Source: Williamsia soli
GTDB lineage: Bacteria; Actinomycetota; Actinomycetes; Mycobacteriales; Mycobacteriaceae
DNA length: 64,000 nt
Direction: 5' to 3'
Assembly (NCBI RefSeq): GCF_017377795.1
Contig: NZ_JAFRDR010000004.1
Span: 310,001 to 374,000 of the forward strand
Below the pieces are notes generated by a model, which did no database searches, was not told the DNA's origin, and saw only the letters and a program-made list of their open reading frames with translations. The position numbers and the translations under genes are program-made. Shown here one piece after another: positions 36,364-44,374 of this stretch (position 1 is its first letter; each line of letters opens with the position of its first letter).

Positions 36364-37325
36364 CACCGTCGGCGGCGTACCGGGCCCTGCAGATCGTCGA
36401 CTCGGGCGAGCTCGCGGCACCCCTGCCGGGTCATGGTGACACCGGGACCCGCTTCCGCACCCTGGCAGGTCTCACCCGATCGGACATCAGCGTCGGGCGG
36501 ATGGTCGAAGCCCATCTCGACGCCGACGCAATCCTCGCCGAGATCGCCGGGGCCAGGACCGGCAGCGGCGAGTTGTGGGGTGTCTGGGCCGCAGAGCCTC
36601 CGTCTCACGTGCTCAGCGCTCATCGATATGGCGACCGGTGGCAGCTGTCGGGAACCAAGCCGTGGTGTTCAGGAGCTGTCGGCTGCACACACGCGCTGGT
36701 GACCGCCCGCGACGGTGAGCGACGTCGACTCTTCGCCGTGGACTTGGCCCAGCACGGCGTCCATCCACAATCCGGCGGCTGGCAGAACGTCGGTATGTCC
36801 GCAACCGACACCGAGACAGTCGAATTCGAGAACGCGGCTGCACAGGCAATCGGTGAACCGGGCGACTACCTCGAGCGCGCAGGGTTCTGGCACGGCGGAG
36901 TAGGCGTCGCGTCCTGCTGGCTCGGAGGCGCGGCGAAGGTCGCAGATACCCTTTATGACAAGGCCGATCCCGACAGCGACGACATCCTGATGATGCACCT
37001 CGGTGCGGTCGACGCACTGCTCGCCGACGGCTGGGCACAGTTGCTGTGTGCCGCTGATGCCATCGACAAGGCCCCGACTGACGCCCCCTTGGCGCAACGT
37101 CGGGCTTTTCGCGTGCGGTGGGGCATCGAGCAGATCGCGACGGCAGTGATCGATCGGGTGAACAGGGCGCTGGGACCGGCGCCGCTGGTGCGCTCTCGTG
37201 ACCACGCGCAGGCGGTCGCCGATCTCGCTGTGTACATCAGACAATCGCACGCGGACCACGACCTCGCCGCGCTGGGTCGGCTTGTCGCAGGCAGCACGCC
37301 AGACGTCTTCGGAGACCGAACATGA
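36360..37325 (+). CDS. Acyl-CoA-dehydrogenase-fold flavoprotein
   Basis: A 321-residue protein, shorter than normal acyl-CoA dehydrogenases (~380). The middle beta-domain is evident (GDRWQLSGTKPWCSGAVGCT; WQNVGMSATDTETVEFENAA). The helical C-domain ends LVRSRDHAQAVADLAVYIRQ, and the usual Y-E/G-G-T-N-E motif is missing. An R-S-R-D...H pattern at this site recalls acyl-CoA-dehydrogenase-fold monooxygenases (DszC/HsaA-like and amino-sugar N-oxygenases such as KijD3) as much as true dehydrogenases. Between a glycosyltransferase and a deacetylase, oxidation of an amino sugar or its acyl group is possible; this is inference. The GTG start overlaps its upstream neighbour by 4 nt. Confidence 0.7.
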   Translation: MTPSAAYRALQIVDSGELAAPLPGHGDTGTRFRTLAGLTRSDISVGRMVEAHLDADAILAEIAGARTGSGELWGVWAAEPPSHVLSAHRYGDRWQLSGTKPWCSGAVGCTHALVTARDGERRRLFAVDLAQHGVHPQSGGWQNVGMSATDTETVEFENAAAQAIGEPGDYLERAGFWHGGVGVASCWLGGAAKVADTLYDKADPDSDDILMMHLGAVDALLADGWAQLLCAADAIDKAPTDAPLAQRRAFRVRWGIEQIATAVIDRVNRALGPAPLVRSRDHAQAVADLAVYIRQSHADHDLAALGRLVAGSTPDVFGDRT

Positions 37326-38092
37326 CCAGTACCGAGCGATTCGGGGCTGCCCCCGTAACCGACGTCGGCACCAGCGAAACGCACTGGCAGCAGTGGTTCT
37401 CGAGAGGCGCTGAGATCCCGGGGCTCGAGACCGACGTAGAACGGCTCGTGGTGCTGGCCGCGCACCCGGACGACGAGATCCTGGGTGCGGGCGGCATCAT
37501 GATCGCCGCTGCCGCGGCCGGTATCGAGGTGGTCACCGTGTGCCTGTCCGATGGCTCGGGATCGCACCCGGGGTCGCCTACCCACTCTCCTGAGGATCTG
37601 GCGACCATCCGACGCGGCGAATTGGACGCGGCCACAGACATCCTGGGGTTGGAGCGTTCGGTCTGGGGCGGGTTGCCCGACGGCGCGCTCACCACCGCGG
37701 ATGCCGCGATGACGCGTATCGTCGAATCGGTGCTCGACGAACGGCCGGAGATGATCAGCGGGGTGTTGTCGGTCTGGGAGCACGACGGCCATCCCGATCA
37801 CGAGGCGGTGGGGCGGTGTGCCTCCCGGATCACCGCGCAGCGTGGGTTGCCGCTGTGGCAATACCCGATCTGGATGTGGCACTGGGCGATTCCCGGCGAG
37901 GACACGATCGACTGGGACGCGTTGCGCTCCCATCGCCTCGACGACGGCGCGATGGCCACCAAAAAGGCAGCGGTGGAAGCCTTCACATCGCAGATCCACC
38001 CGCTGTCCGACGCAGCGGCTGATCAGGTGGTGCTGCCCTCGCACATACTCGAACGGCTGCTTCGTCGCGACGAATACGTGTTCACGCGGTGA
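37322..38092 (+). CDS. PIG-L family deacetylase
   Basis: A 256-residue zinc hydrolase of the PIG-L/LmbE family, which removes N-acetyl groups from amino sugars (MshB, GlcNAc-PI deacetylase, BshB). Zinc ligands are in LAAHPDDEILGAGG (H-P-D-D) and the late WEHDGHPDHEAVG His cluster. It overlaps the flavoprotein gene by 4 nt and the methyltransferase gene by 4 nt. In an operon with a glycosyltransferase it probably uncovers a free amine on a newly made glycoside. It is not MshB by context, as no mycothiol genes adjoin. Confidence 0.9.
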   Translation: MTSTERFGAAPVTDVGTSETHWQQWFSRGAEIPGLETDVERLVVLAAHPDDEILGAGGIMIAAAAAGIEVVTVCLSDGSGSHPGSPTHSPEDLATIRRGELDAATDILGLERSVWGGLPDGALTTADAAMTRIVESVLDERPEMISGVLSVWEHDGHPDHEAVGRCASRITAQRGLPLWQYPIWMWHWAIPGEDTIDWDALRSHRLDDGAMATKKAAVEAFTSQIHPLSDAAADQVVLPSHILERLLRRDEYVFTR

Positions 38093-38694
38093 CGCAGATG
38101 GAGGAGAGCTACTTTCACGAGATGTATCGCGACAGCGACGATCCATGGGGTTTCACCAGTCGGTGGTACGAGCAGCGCAAATATCAGATGACATTGGCGG
38201 CCTTGTCAGCTCCGCGGTACGGCGCGGCGTTCGAGGCGGGGTGTTCGATCGGGGTGCTCAGTGAGCAATTGGCGGCTCGATGCGACCAGTTGCTCGCGGT
38301 GGACCTCAGCGACAAGGCAGTGCAGATCGCCGCCGAGCGCCTGGAGCCGTTGGGCGGACGAGTAGTCGTCGAGACGCGGGATTTCGTAGCCGACTGGCCA
38401 ACCGGAACGTTCGACCTCATCGTTCTCAGCGAAGTCCTCTACTATCTCGACCCCGCACAACTCGACACCGTCATCGCGAATGCGACGGCAGGGCTGTCCG
38501 ATGACGGTGAGTTGATCGCGGTGCATTGGCGCTGGCCGGTCGAGGAGTATCCGCAGACCGGCGACCAGGTGCACAACCGGCTGCGAGACTCGGAATTGGC
38601 CCACACAGCCGGATACCTCGACACCGACTTCCGTCTCGATGTCTTCTCGCGGGTGTACCGACAATCGGTGGCGCAGCGCGAGGGTTTGGTCTGA
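38089..38694 (+). CDS. SAM-dependent methyltransferase, NodS-like
   Basis: A 201-residue class I methyltransferase. SAM motif I is AFEAGCSIGVLSEQLAARC, motif II is LLAVDLSDKAVQIAAERL, and motif IV is LIVLSEVLYYLDP. The short start ESYFHEMYRDSDDPWGF is characteristic of the NodS family, whose founding member N-methylates the free amine of chito-oligosaccharides after NodB deacetylation. Following a PIG-L deacetylase by a 4-nt overlap, it suits the same deacetylate-then-N-methylate logic. It is the last gene of the run; a WYL regulator gene is convergent 36 nt away. Confidence 0.85.
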   Translation: MTQMEESYFHEMYRDSDDPWGFTSRWYEQRKYQMTLAALSAPRYGAAFEAGCSIGVLSEQLAARCDQLLAVDLSDKAVQIAAERLEPLGGRVVVETRDFVADWPTGTFDLIVLSEVLYYLDPAQLDTVIANATAGLSDDGELIAVHWRWPVEEYPQTGDQVHNRLRDSELAHTAGYLDTDFRLDVFSRVYRQSVAQREGLV

Positions 38695-38730
38695 CCGGTC
38701 GGCAAAGATGGCGGCGGCAGAGGGGAGATC

Positions 38731-39699
38731 TCAGGCGTTGCGGTAGCGGTCTGCGATCTTGAGGTGATGGTCGGCCAAACCGGCGCATTCCTCGCGGAGT
38801 TCGGCGGGCCCGATCACGGTGAAGTCGGCGTCGAATGCATAGAGCCACCGCGCTATCGAGCTGACGGATTGCCCGAAAAGTGACACTTCGCAACTGTTCA
38901 CATCACCCGACTCGACCACACCCCAATCCGCGTCGACCATCTCGGCCACCCGTTCGAGCGGGCTGTGGATCTCGACGCGCGCCGTGGCCTGCCGATACAC
39001 CGAACCCAGGCTCCGGGCGACGTACGCAGCAGCGCCACCGTCGGGCAGCTCCCGTGGAACGAATCGGGGTCCGGTTGGGGTCTTCGGCGTGAGTCGGTCG
39101 ACGCGGAACGACCGCCAGTCGTCGCGACCGAGATCCCACGCCACGAGGTACCACCGTAAACCGCTGCGCACCAGTCGATATGGTTCGACCTCGCGGCGAC
39201 TCTCCGCGCCACCGCGTGCCCGGTAGTCGAAGCGAAGTCGCTCGTGCCGGTGGCAGACCGCAGCGACGTCCGACAGCACCGCGGCCTCGACTTGGGAGAC
39301 CGGGGTCCGCGTCGGGGTGGCGTCGACCTGGAGTGAGTCGAGCCGGTGCCGCAGGCGCGACGGCATCACCTGACGGAGTTTGGACATGGCTCGCACCGAT
39401 GCCTCGTCGAGTCCGGCCACTGAACCGGTGGCTCCTGCACCCAGCCCGAGGGCGACGGCCAGCACCTCCTGGTCGTCGAGCAGCAGCGGCGGCATCTCGG
39501 CGCCGGCGCCCAGCTGATACCCGCCGCCGACTCCGACGCTCGCCTCTACGGGGTACCCGAGCTCGCGTAACCGGTCGATGTCGCGGCGCACCGTTCGCGT
39601 CGTGATGTCCAGTCGCTCCGCCAGATCTGCGCCTGACCAGTCCTTGCGAGTTTGCAACAGGCTCAGTAGGCGGAGCAGTCGCGCTGAGGTGTCCAACAT
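38731..39699 (-). CDS. WYL-domain transcriptional regulator
   Basis: A 322-residue regulator with a DeoR-like winged helix (MLDTSARLLRLLSLLQTRKD, LAERLDITTRTVRRDIDRL), a WYL domain (residues ~140-220; RLVRSGLRWYLVAWDLGRDD, WRSFRVDRL) and the WCX C-terminal extension. WYL domains bind nucleic acid or small ligands. It is divergent from an ABC exporter pair with a 9-bp perfect inverted repeat between them. The ATG starting MLDTSARLL was chosen over a GTG three codons earlier because it gives the family's usual N-terminus. Confidence 0.9.
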   Translation of the reverse strand: MLDTSARLLRLLSLLQTRKDWSGADLAERLDITTRTVRRDIDRLRELGYPVEASVGVGGGYQLGAGAEMPPLLLDDQEVLAVALGLGAGATGSVAGLDEASVRAMSKLRQVMPSRLRHRLDSLQVDATPTRTPVSQVEAAVLSDVAAVCHRHERLRFDYRARGGAESRREVEPYRLVRSGLRWYLVAWDLGRDDWRSFRVDRLTPKTPTGPRFVPRELPDGGAAAYVARSLGSVYRQATARVEIHSPLERVAEMVDADWGVVESGDVNSCEVSLFGQSVSSIARWLYAFDADFTVIGPAELREECAGLADHHLKIADRYRNA

Positions 39700-39718
39700 G
39701 TTTTCCACAATGTCAGAG

Positions 39719-39743
39719 ATTGAGGACGGAATCTGTCCTCAAT
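39719..39743. promoter_or_regulatory. 9-bp perfect inverted repeat, candidate WYL-regulator operator
   Basis: ATTGAGGAC-GGAATCT-GTCCTCAAT lies between the WYL regulator gene and the divergent ABC exporter, 19 bp from the regulator ATG. Perfect arms in a divergent control region point to autoregulation together with control of the exporter. Confidence 0.55.
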
Positions 39744-39795
39744 GGGTCATAGCTTCATGTCAATGCATTTCACGGGCACCTAACGGAGGGAAATC

Positions 39796-40785
39796 ATGAC
39801 AATCACATCCAGCACCACCACACCTGCCATCGAGGTCGCCGGACTGACCAAGACCTTCAAGCAGGGCAAGAACACGGTGGAGGCCGTGAAGGGCATCGAC
39901 CTGGCGGTGGCGGAGGGGGAGTTGGTGGCATTCCTCGGCCCCAACGGCGCCGGTAAGTCGACCACACTTCGGATGATCACCACGTTGCTCCGGCCCACCT
40001 CGGGGTCAGCGTGGCTGGCCGGGCACAACATTGCGGAGGACCCCGATGCCGTCCGCCGCAAGATCGGTTACGTCGGCCAGGGTAACGGCGGCGGAAACAA
40101 TCAGCGCGTTCGCGAAGAGTTGGTGACCCAGGGGTTGTGCTACGGCATCAAGAAGTCCGAAAGTGCCTCGCGTGCTGACGAACTCATCGCCGCGCTGGAC
40201 CTGACGGGGATGGAGAGTCGCAAGGTGAGCACGTTGTCGGGTGGTCAACGTCGCCGCCTGGACATCGCGCTCGGCATCGTGCACCGGCCACCGGTGATCT
40301 TTCTCGATGAACCGACCACGGGAATGGACCCGCAGAGTCGGGCGAACCTGTGGACCCACATACAGCGACTGCGCACCGAGACGGGCGCAACGATCGTCCT
40401 CACCACCCACTACCTCGATGAGGCGGACGCGATGGCCGAACGGGTGGTGGTCATCGACAAGGGCACGGTGATCGCCGACGACTCCGCGGCAGCGCTGAAG
40501 GACAACCTGGCGGGCGACCGCGTCGAATTGTCTGTGGGCTCGGTCGCCGACGCCGACGAACTGGTGCGTCTGACCGCCGGCTTCGACAATGTCCATGGCG
40601 CAGACATCACCGGAACCTCGGTGGATCTGCAGGTGGCAGGCGCCGATATCATGCTGCCGATCCTGATCACCGCGGCTGCGGAGCGGGGTATCACCATCAG
40701 CTCTGCCCGGTCGTCGCGGCCGACTCTCGACGATGTCTTTCTCACCCTCACCGGTCGCAGTCTGCGTGAAACCGCAGTGGCCTGA
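39796..40785 (+). CDS. ABC transporter ATPase, daunorubicin-resistance (DrrA) type
   Basis: A 329-residue ATPase. Walker A is LGPNGAGKST, the signature is LSGGQRRRLDIAL, Walker B is VIFLDEPTTGMDPQ and the switch His is in VLTTHYLDEADAMAE. The C-terminal DrrA-type extension ends VFLTLTGRSLRETAVA. GGAGGG precedes the ATG. With the permease 41 nt downstream it forms an ABC-2 exporter for a drug or lipid. The divergent WYL regulator and its operator-like repeat suggest induced expression. Confidence 0.93.
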   Translation: MTITSSTTTPAIEVAGLTKTFKQGKNTVEAVKGIDLAVAEGELVAFLGPNGAGKSTTLRMITTLLRPTSGSAWLAGHNIAEDPDAVRRKIGYVGQGNGGGNNQRVREELVTQGLCYGIKKSESASRADELIAALDLTGMESRKVSTLSGGQRRRLDIALGIVHRPPVIFLDEPTTGMDPQSRANLWTHIQRLRTETGATIVLTTHYLDEADAMAERVVVIDKGTVIADDSAAALKDNLAGDRVELSVGSVADADELVRLTAGFDNVHGADITGTSVDLQVAGADIMLPILITAAAERGITISSARSSRPTLDDVFLTLTGRSLRETAVA

Positions 40786-40826
40786 CCACCCACCCCATTC
40801 GACCCCAAAGACTCAGGAGAGCCCCC

Positions 40827-41594
40827 ATGGCAACCACCCTTGTTCGAGACAGCTTCATCGTCCTGGTCCGCGAACTGCGGCCCACCATCCGCGACCCGTT
40901 CACCGTCATCTTTTCGCTGGTACAACCGCTCATCCTGCTGGCACTGTTCGGCCCACTACTCAAAGATGTTCCCGGCGCCGGTGATTCAGGCAACGTCTGG
41001 AACTGGTTCATCCCCGGAGTCCTCGCCATGATCGCGATCTTCGGGACCTCGATGACGGGCGCGAATCTCCTGGACGAGATGCACACCGGGTCGCACGAAC
41101 GCATGCTGGTGACACCACTGAGCCGCAGTTCGCTCTTGCTCGGCCGAGCCCTCAAAGAAATGGTGCCGCTGGCTGCCCAGGCAGTGATCATCCTGCTCAT
41201 CGGACTACCGCTGGGCTTCGACATCAACCTCGGCGGCGCGGCGATCGGCATCATCATCCTCGGAGTGTTCGGCGTCGGCCTCGGCGCCTTGTCGTACAGC
41301 CTCGCACTGGCTGTCCGCGAACAGGATTGGGTGTTCTGGACCGTCCAGCAGACCCTGATGTTCCCGCTCCTCATCCTCTCGGGCACGATGTTGCCGCTCG
41401 ATGACGCGCCGCGGTGGATGCAATTCCTCGTCGACATCAATCCGCTTCACTACGTCGTGGAAGCCGAACGAGTCCTGTTCGTCGGAGACTTCGACACCCA
41501 GACGGTACTGAGTGGTGTGTTGGCCGCGGTGCTGATGGCGTGCGGCGGCCTCGCGGTCGGTGTCCGAGCGATGGGCAAGGCGTCCCGCGCCTGA
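40827..41594 (+). CDS. ABC-2 type permease, DrrB-like
   Basis: A 255-residue membrane protein with six predicted helices and the ABC-2 signature in the second half (LGALSYSLALAVREQDWVFW, LMFPLLILSGTMLPLDDAPR, FLVDINPLHYVVEAERVLF). It pairs with the ATPase just upstream. AGGAGAG lies 7 nt before the ATG. The substrate is unknown. A long inverted repeat follows within 10 nt of the stop. Confidence 0.92.
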   Translation: MATTLVRDSFIVLVRELRPTIRDPFTVIFSLVQPLILLALFGPLLKDVPGAGDSGNVWNWFIPGVLAMIAIFGTSMTGANLLDEMHTGSHERMLVTPLSRSSLLLGRALKEMVPLAAQAVIILLIGLPLGFDINLGGAAIGIIILGVFGVGLGALSYSLALAVREQDWVFWTVQQTLMFPLLILSGTMLPLDDAPRWMQFLVDINPLHYVVEAERVLFVGDFDTQTVLSGVLAAVLMACGGLAVGVRAMGKASRA

Positions 41595-41603
41595 CCCCGT
41601 CCC

Positions 41604-41668
41604 CCGATAGTGGGGCCTTTTGGCGAACAAATGCCCAGGTGGGCGTCGCCAAAAGGCCCCATTATCGG
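41604..41668. terminator. Bidirectional terminator between the ABC permease and TerD-VWA genes
   Basis: Two 23-bp arms beginning CCGATAGTGGGGCC and TCGCCAAAAGGCCC pair with one G-A difference (a wobble in RNA). They enclose a 19-nt loop with its own GCCCA/TGGGC hairpin. It fills the whole gap between the two convergent genes. Confidence 0.8.
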
Positions 41669-41670
41669 TG

Positions 41671-42933
41671 TCAGGGGAGGATGTTCGCGCGTCTGGCTGC
41701 GGTGAGCCAATCGGGGAACTCAGAGAGCAGGCGTTTGTAGAGTTCGTCATCGGATACCTGATCGATGTCGTCGAGGGCAAAGAACCCGGCGTTGTCGACG
41801 GCGCGGCCCTCCATCTCGTCGAGTTGTTCGAGCACACCGTAATTGGCTCTGCCGATACCGACGAACTGCCAGAACACCGGAGCTGTCGACGCCGCGCGCA
41901 TCAACTGACTGATCGGCCCCTTCTTGCGGAAACCGCCATCGGTGAAGAAGAGAACAAGCATGGGTCGACCGGGAACCGCCGAGTTCAAGATCTCGTTCAT
42001 GATCGGCAGCTCATCGTTGGAGAGACCGATCGAGTCATAGTCGAATCGCCCATGAGTGCCGGACAGGTGCAGATATTCCTCGGTCCACGACTCCACGTTC
42101 TCCACGCTGATGTCGGGCACCTTCGCGAATCCGCGGGCGTACATGTACGGCTCGAGTTGACCGTCGTCGTCGATCTGGGTGGCGACGGCCAGCATGCGCT
42201 CGACCACCCGGTGCACCACCTTGCGGGAGTACTGCTGGGTCATGCTGCCGGTCTTGTCGATGACGATGATCACCCGGGCGCGCACTCCGGTCGCATTCTT
42301 GCTCAGCAGGACCTTATGGACCTCACGCTTCCGCATGTCGAGGCGCTGACGCTTCTCGAGGGAGAGTTTCTCCTCTCCGGCAACACTTCTCACTGCCGGT
42401 TCAGATGACGGCGACGCTGCCGCGGCAGGCGCTGGGTCGTCATCGACGCTGACACCGTGCTCACGCACCAAATCCGCGAACCCCCGATCCCACCCGGCGC
42501 TGACGTTGCGGACCTTCCACTCGCCGCCACGCCGGTAGATCTCACCCAGCACCGCTGCCCGCTCGGTGGTCAGACCGCCGGCCGGCAACTCGACCGCCAC
42601 GCCGCTGCCACTGAGCGACGCGCCCAGCCCCGGGAGCGCCGCCAACGTCGAGCTGAAGCCCTCGTCGCAGGCGACCGCGAACGCGATGCAGTCGACGTCC
42701 GCAGGGACTCGCGCGAGATCGACCGCGAGCGTGGTCCCCGAGGACAGCACGACGCCACCCTCCGGCGACCGTGGCTGATTGAAGAAGATGAAGTCGGCGT
42801 CGGTGCGAGTCTTGCGGTTGCCCGCCAACTGGAACGCCATCACGTCCACAGAACCAGGCGCGGCGCCCGACACCGCGACACTGAGCAAACCGGTGGGAAT
42901 GGTGGCGTTGGCGCCGCGCGTCAGTGAGACCAT
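41671..42933 (-). CDS. TerD-domain/VWA-domain fusion protein (tellurium/stress resistance family)
   Basis: A 420-residue fusion. Residues 1-165 form a TerD-type Ca2+-binding domain (MVSLTRGANATI, DADFIFFNQPRSPEGGVVLS, AAVLGEIYRRGGEWKVRNV). An Ala/Pro/Ser-rich linker follows, then a von Willebrand A domain from ~215 with a MIDAS-type motif IVIDKTGSMTQQYS and FFTDGGF. Ter proteins occur in phosphate-signalling and membrane-stress modules; no other ter gene is nearby. GATAAT lies 6 nt before the ATG, with no Shine-Dalgarno sequence, so it is probably leaderless. Confidence 0.88.
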   Translation of the reverse strand: MVSLTRGANATIPTGLLSVAVSGAAPGSVDVMAFQLAGNRKTRTDADFIFFNQPRSPEGGVVLSSGTTLAVDLARVPADVDCIAFAVACDEGFSSTLAALPGLGASLSGSGVAVELPAGGLTTERAAVLGEIYRRGGEWKVRNVSAGWDRGFADLVREHGVSVDDDPAPAAAASPSSEPAVRSVAGEEKLSLEKRQRLDMRKREVHKVLLSKNATGVRARVIIVIDKTGSMTQQYSRKVVHRVVERMLAVATQIDDDGQLEPYMYARGFAKVPDISVENVESWTEEYLHLSGTHGRFDYDSIGLSNDELPIMNEILNSAVPGRPMLVLFFTDGGFRKKGPISQLMRAASTAPVFWQFVGIGRANYGVLEQLDEMEGRAVDNAGFFALDDIDQVSDDELYKRLLSEFPDWLTAARRANILP

Positions 42934-42939
42934 CGCCCC

Positions 42940-42945
42940 ATTATC
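42940..42945 (-). promoter_or_regulatory. -10 hexamer of the TerD-VWA gene, leaderless type
   Basis: Minus-strand GATAAT lies 6 nt upstream of the ATG; the intervening bases are GGGGCG. Confidence 0.45.
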
Positions 42946-42979
42946 TATCGGACGTCGGCCGCCGCACCGGCGATGTCAT

Positions 42980-43432
42980 TCAGGCGGCAGGCAAACCCGC
43001 GAGCGGTTGCACCGTCTTCGCGATGCCGTAGCCCGCGCTCCACGGATAGTGGCCCGCAGCATCCGGCCACACCAGCTGCAACGCAGACACCGACCCGTAC
43101 ACGGAATTGGCAACCCGTAGATCGGACGTGGTCAGGGCTTCGATGACCATCAGATCCCGCTCATCATCGATGAACCCGGCGAGTAGCTCACCGACCGCAA
43201 GACGTCCACCGGCACGGGCGATCCGATGCCCGACCGTGTTGAGGATCGACCCGGCGACACCGGGCTCGAGACCATAGATGATCAGCTCGGGATGACCGAG
43301 TGAGGTCAGCCCGGTGGTGTAGGCAAACGACGGGAACCCGACCCGCTGAGCCGCGCGGACAGCGGTGACGGTCCAGTAACGCTTGGCGATCGCCCGATGA
43401 GCGAACTCGACCGGGTCGGACTGTGTGCGCAT
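42980..43432 (-). CDS. DUF4262 family protein
   Basis: A 150-residue protein fitting DUF4262 (FPSFAYTTGLTSLGHPELII, YGLEPGVAGSILNTVG, QLVWPDAAGHYPWSAGY). It is a small cytoplasmic family of unknown function. The ATG beginning MRTQSDPVEF was chosen; longer frames upstream run through a tandem repeat element and are not credible. It stands 46 nt upstream of the TerD-VWA gene in the same direction. Confidence 0.8.
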   Translation of the reverse strand: MRTQSDPVEFAHRAIAKRYWTVTAVRAAQRVGFPSFAYTTGLTSLGHPELIIYGLEPGVAGSILNTVGHRIARAGGRLAVGELLAGFIDDERDLMVIEALTTSDLRVANSVYGSVSALQLVWPDAAGHYPWSAGYGIAKTVQPLAGLPAA

Positions 43433-43505
43433 GATGCCCCCTTGTGGCTGGTGGTGCAGAAATCGATTGTGACGGGACCCTAGCCAACGGCACCGACAGT
43501 GTTTG

Positions 43506-43673
43506 ATTGTTCGCTCCGTCGTGGGCCCTAGTGCGCGTTCTTCGCTCGTCACGTGGCCGCTTCGCGTCCGCGTTCCTCTCTGCATCACGCGCGGCCCACC
43601 CCTGCGCTCACGAGCGCTGCGCGTCCGCGTTCCTCTCTGCATCACGCGCGGCCCACCCCTGCGCTCACGGGCC
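43506..43673 (+). repeat. Dispersed GC-rich repeat with tandem 57-bp units
   Basis: A head segment (TGTTCGCTCCGTCGTGGGCC) is followed by two near-identical tandem units, 43564-43615 and 43621-43672, repeating at 57 bp. Each contains GCGTCCGCGTTCCTCTCTGC and CACCCCTGCGCTCACG, and they differ at one position (A/G). The same head and unit occur once in opposite orientation just after accD6. It lies upstream of the CPBP protease gene and ends directly before its promoter. Confidence 0.75.
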
Positions 43674-43687
43674 TATACAGTTTTCTG

Positions 43688-44374
43688 ATGCGCGATGTGG
43701 CGGTGGTGGTCGGGCTGCTGGCACTGATCAACGTGCTGGCGCACTTCACCGTCGAGCATGCGATCTCGGTCGTGGTGCCGCTAGGGGCACTCGTAGCCCT
43801 GCTTTACGCACGCCGGCGCGGGTTCTCGTGGGCCGAACTCGGTCTCGCGCGCAGTCAGCACCGCCGAGGCCTGAGGTACGCGGCGGTGATCCTCATACCG
43901 GTGGCGGTCATCGCTATCGGTGGTGCGCTGCTGCCGCTGACCAGATCGCTGTACCTGTCCGACCGGTACGACAGCGTGTCGGTCGCATTGTGGGGCGCGC
44001 TGGTGATCATCCCGCTGCAAACGGTGATACCGGAGGAACTGCTCTTCCGCGGTGTCCTCAACGCGACGCTCGTCCGCGTGGCGTCGGTACGGGTGGTCTA
44101 CCTCGCGGGCGCCGGCCTGTTCGGGCTCTGGCACGTTGCGTCGTCCCTCGGGCTCACGGCGGGAAACGGTGGTCTGACCGATCTGCTGGGCTCGGGGATC
44201 GCTGCCCAAACCGCGGGGATCGTGGGGGCGGTGGTGCTGACAGGCACGTCCGGCCTGCTGTTCATCTGGCTCCGACGACGCAGCGACAGCTTGCTCGCCC
44301 CGATGGCACTGCACTGGGCAGTCAACGCAAGTGGGGCGTTGGCCGCGGCGCTCGCCTGGCACCTCTCAGGTTGA
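43688..44374 (+). CDS. CPBP family intramembrane metalloprotease (CAAX/Abi type)
   Basis: A 228-residue polytopic membrane protein with the Abi/CPBP motifs: EELLFRGVL (EExxxR), FGLWHV (FxxxH) and a late HWAVNASG (HxxxN/B). Bacterial members are intramembrane proteases or serve bacteriocin self-immunity. A TACAGT hexamer 6 nt before the ATG, without a Shine-Dalgarno sequence, suggests a leaderless message. The gene overlaps the end of the convergent SDR gene by 9 bp. The substrate is unknown. Confidence 0.9.
   Translation: MRDVAVVVGLLALINVLAHFTVEHAISVVVPLGALVALLYARRRGFSWAELGLARSQHRRGLRYAAVILIPVAVIAIGGALLPLTRSLYLSDRYDSVSVALWGALVIIPLQTVIPEELLFRGVLNATLVRVASVRVVYLAGAGLFGLWHVASSLGLTAGNGGLTDLLGSGIAAQTAGIVGAVVLTGTSGLLFIWLRRRSDSLLAPMALHWAVNASGALAAALAWHLSG

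Noticed and set aside
42980-43645. Long form of the DUF4262 protein starting inside the tandem repeat
   Set aside because: The extra 71 residues translate the repeat units (repeated MQRGTRTRS) and have no counterpart in the family.
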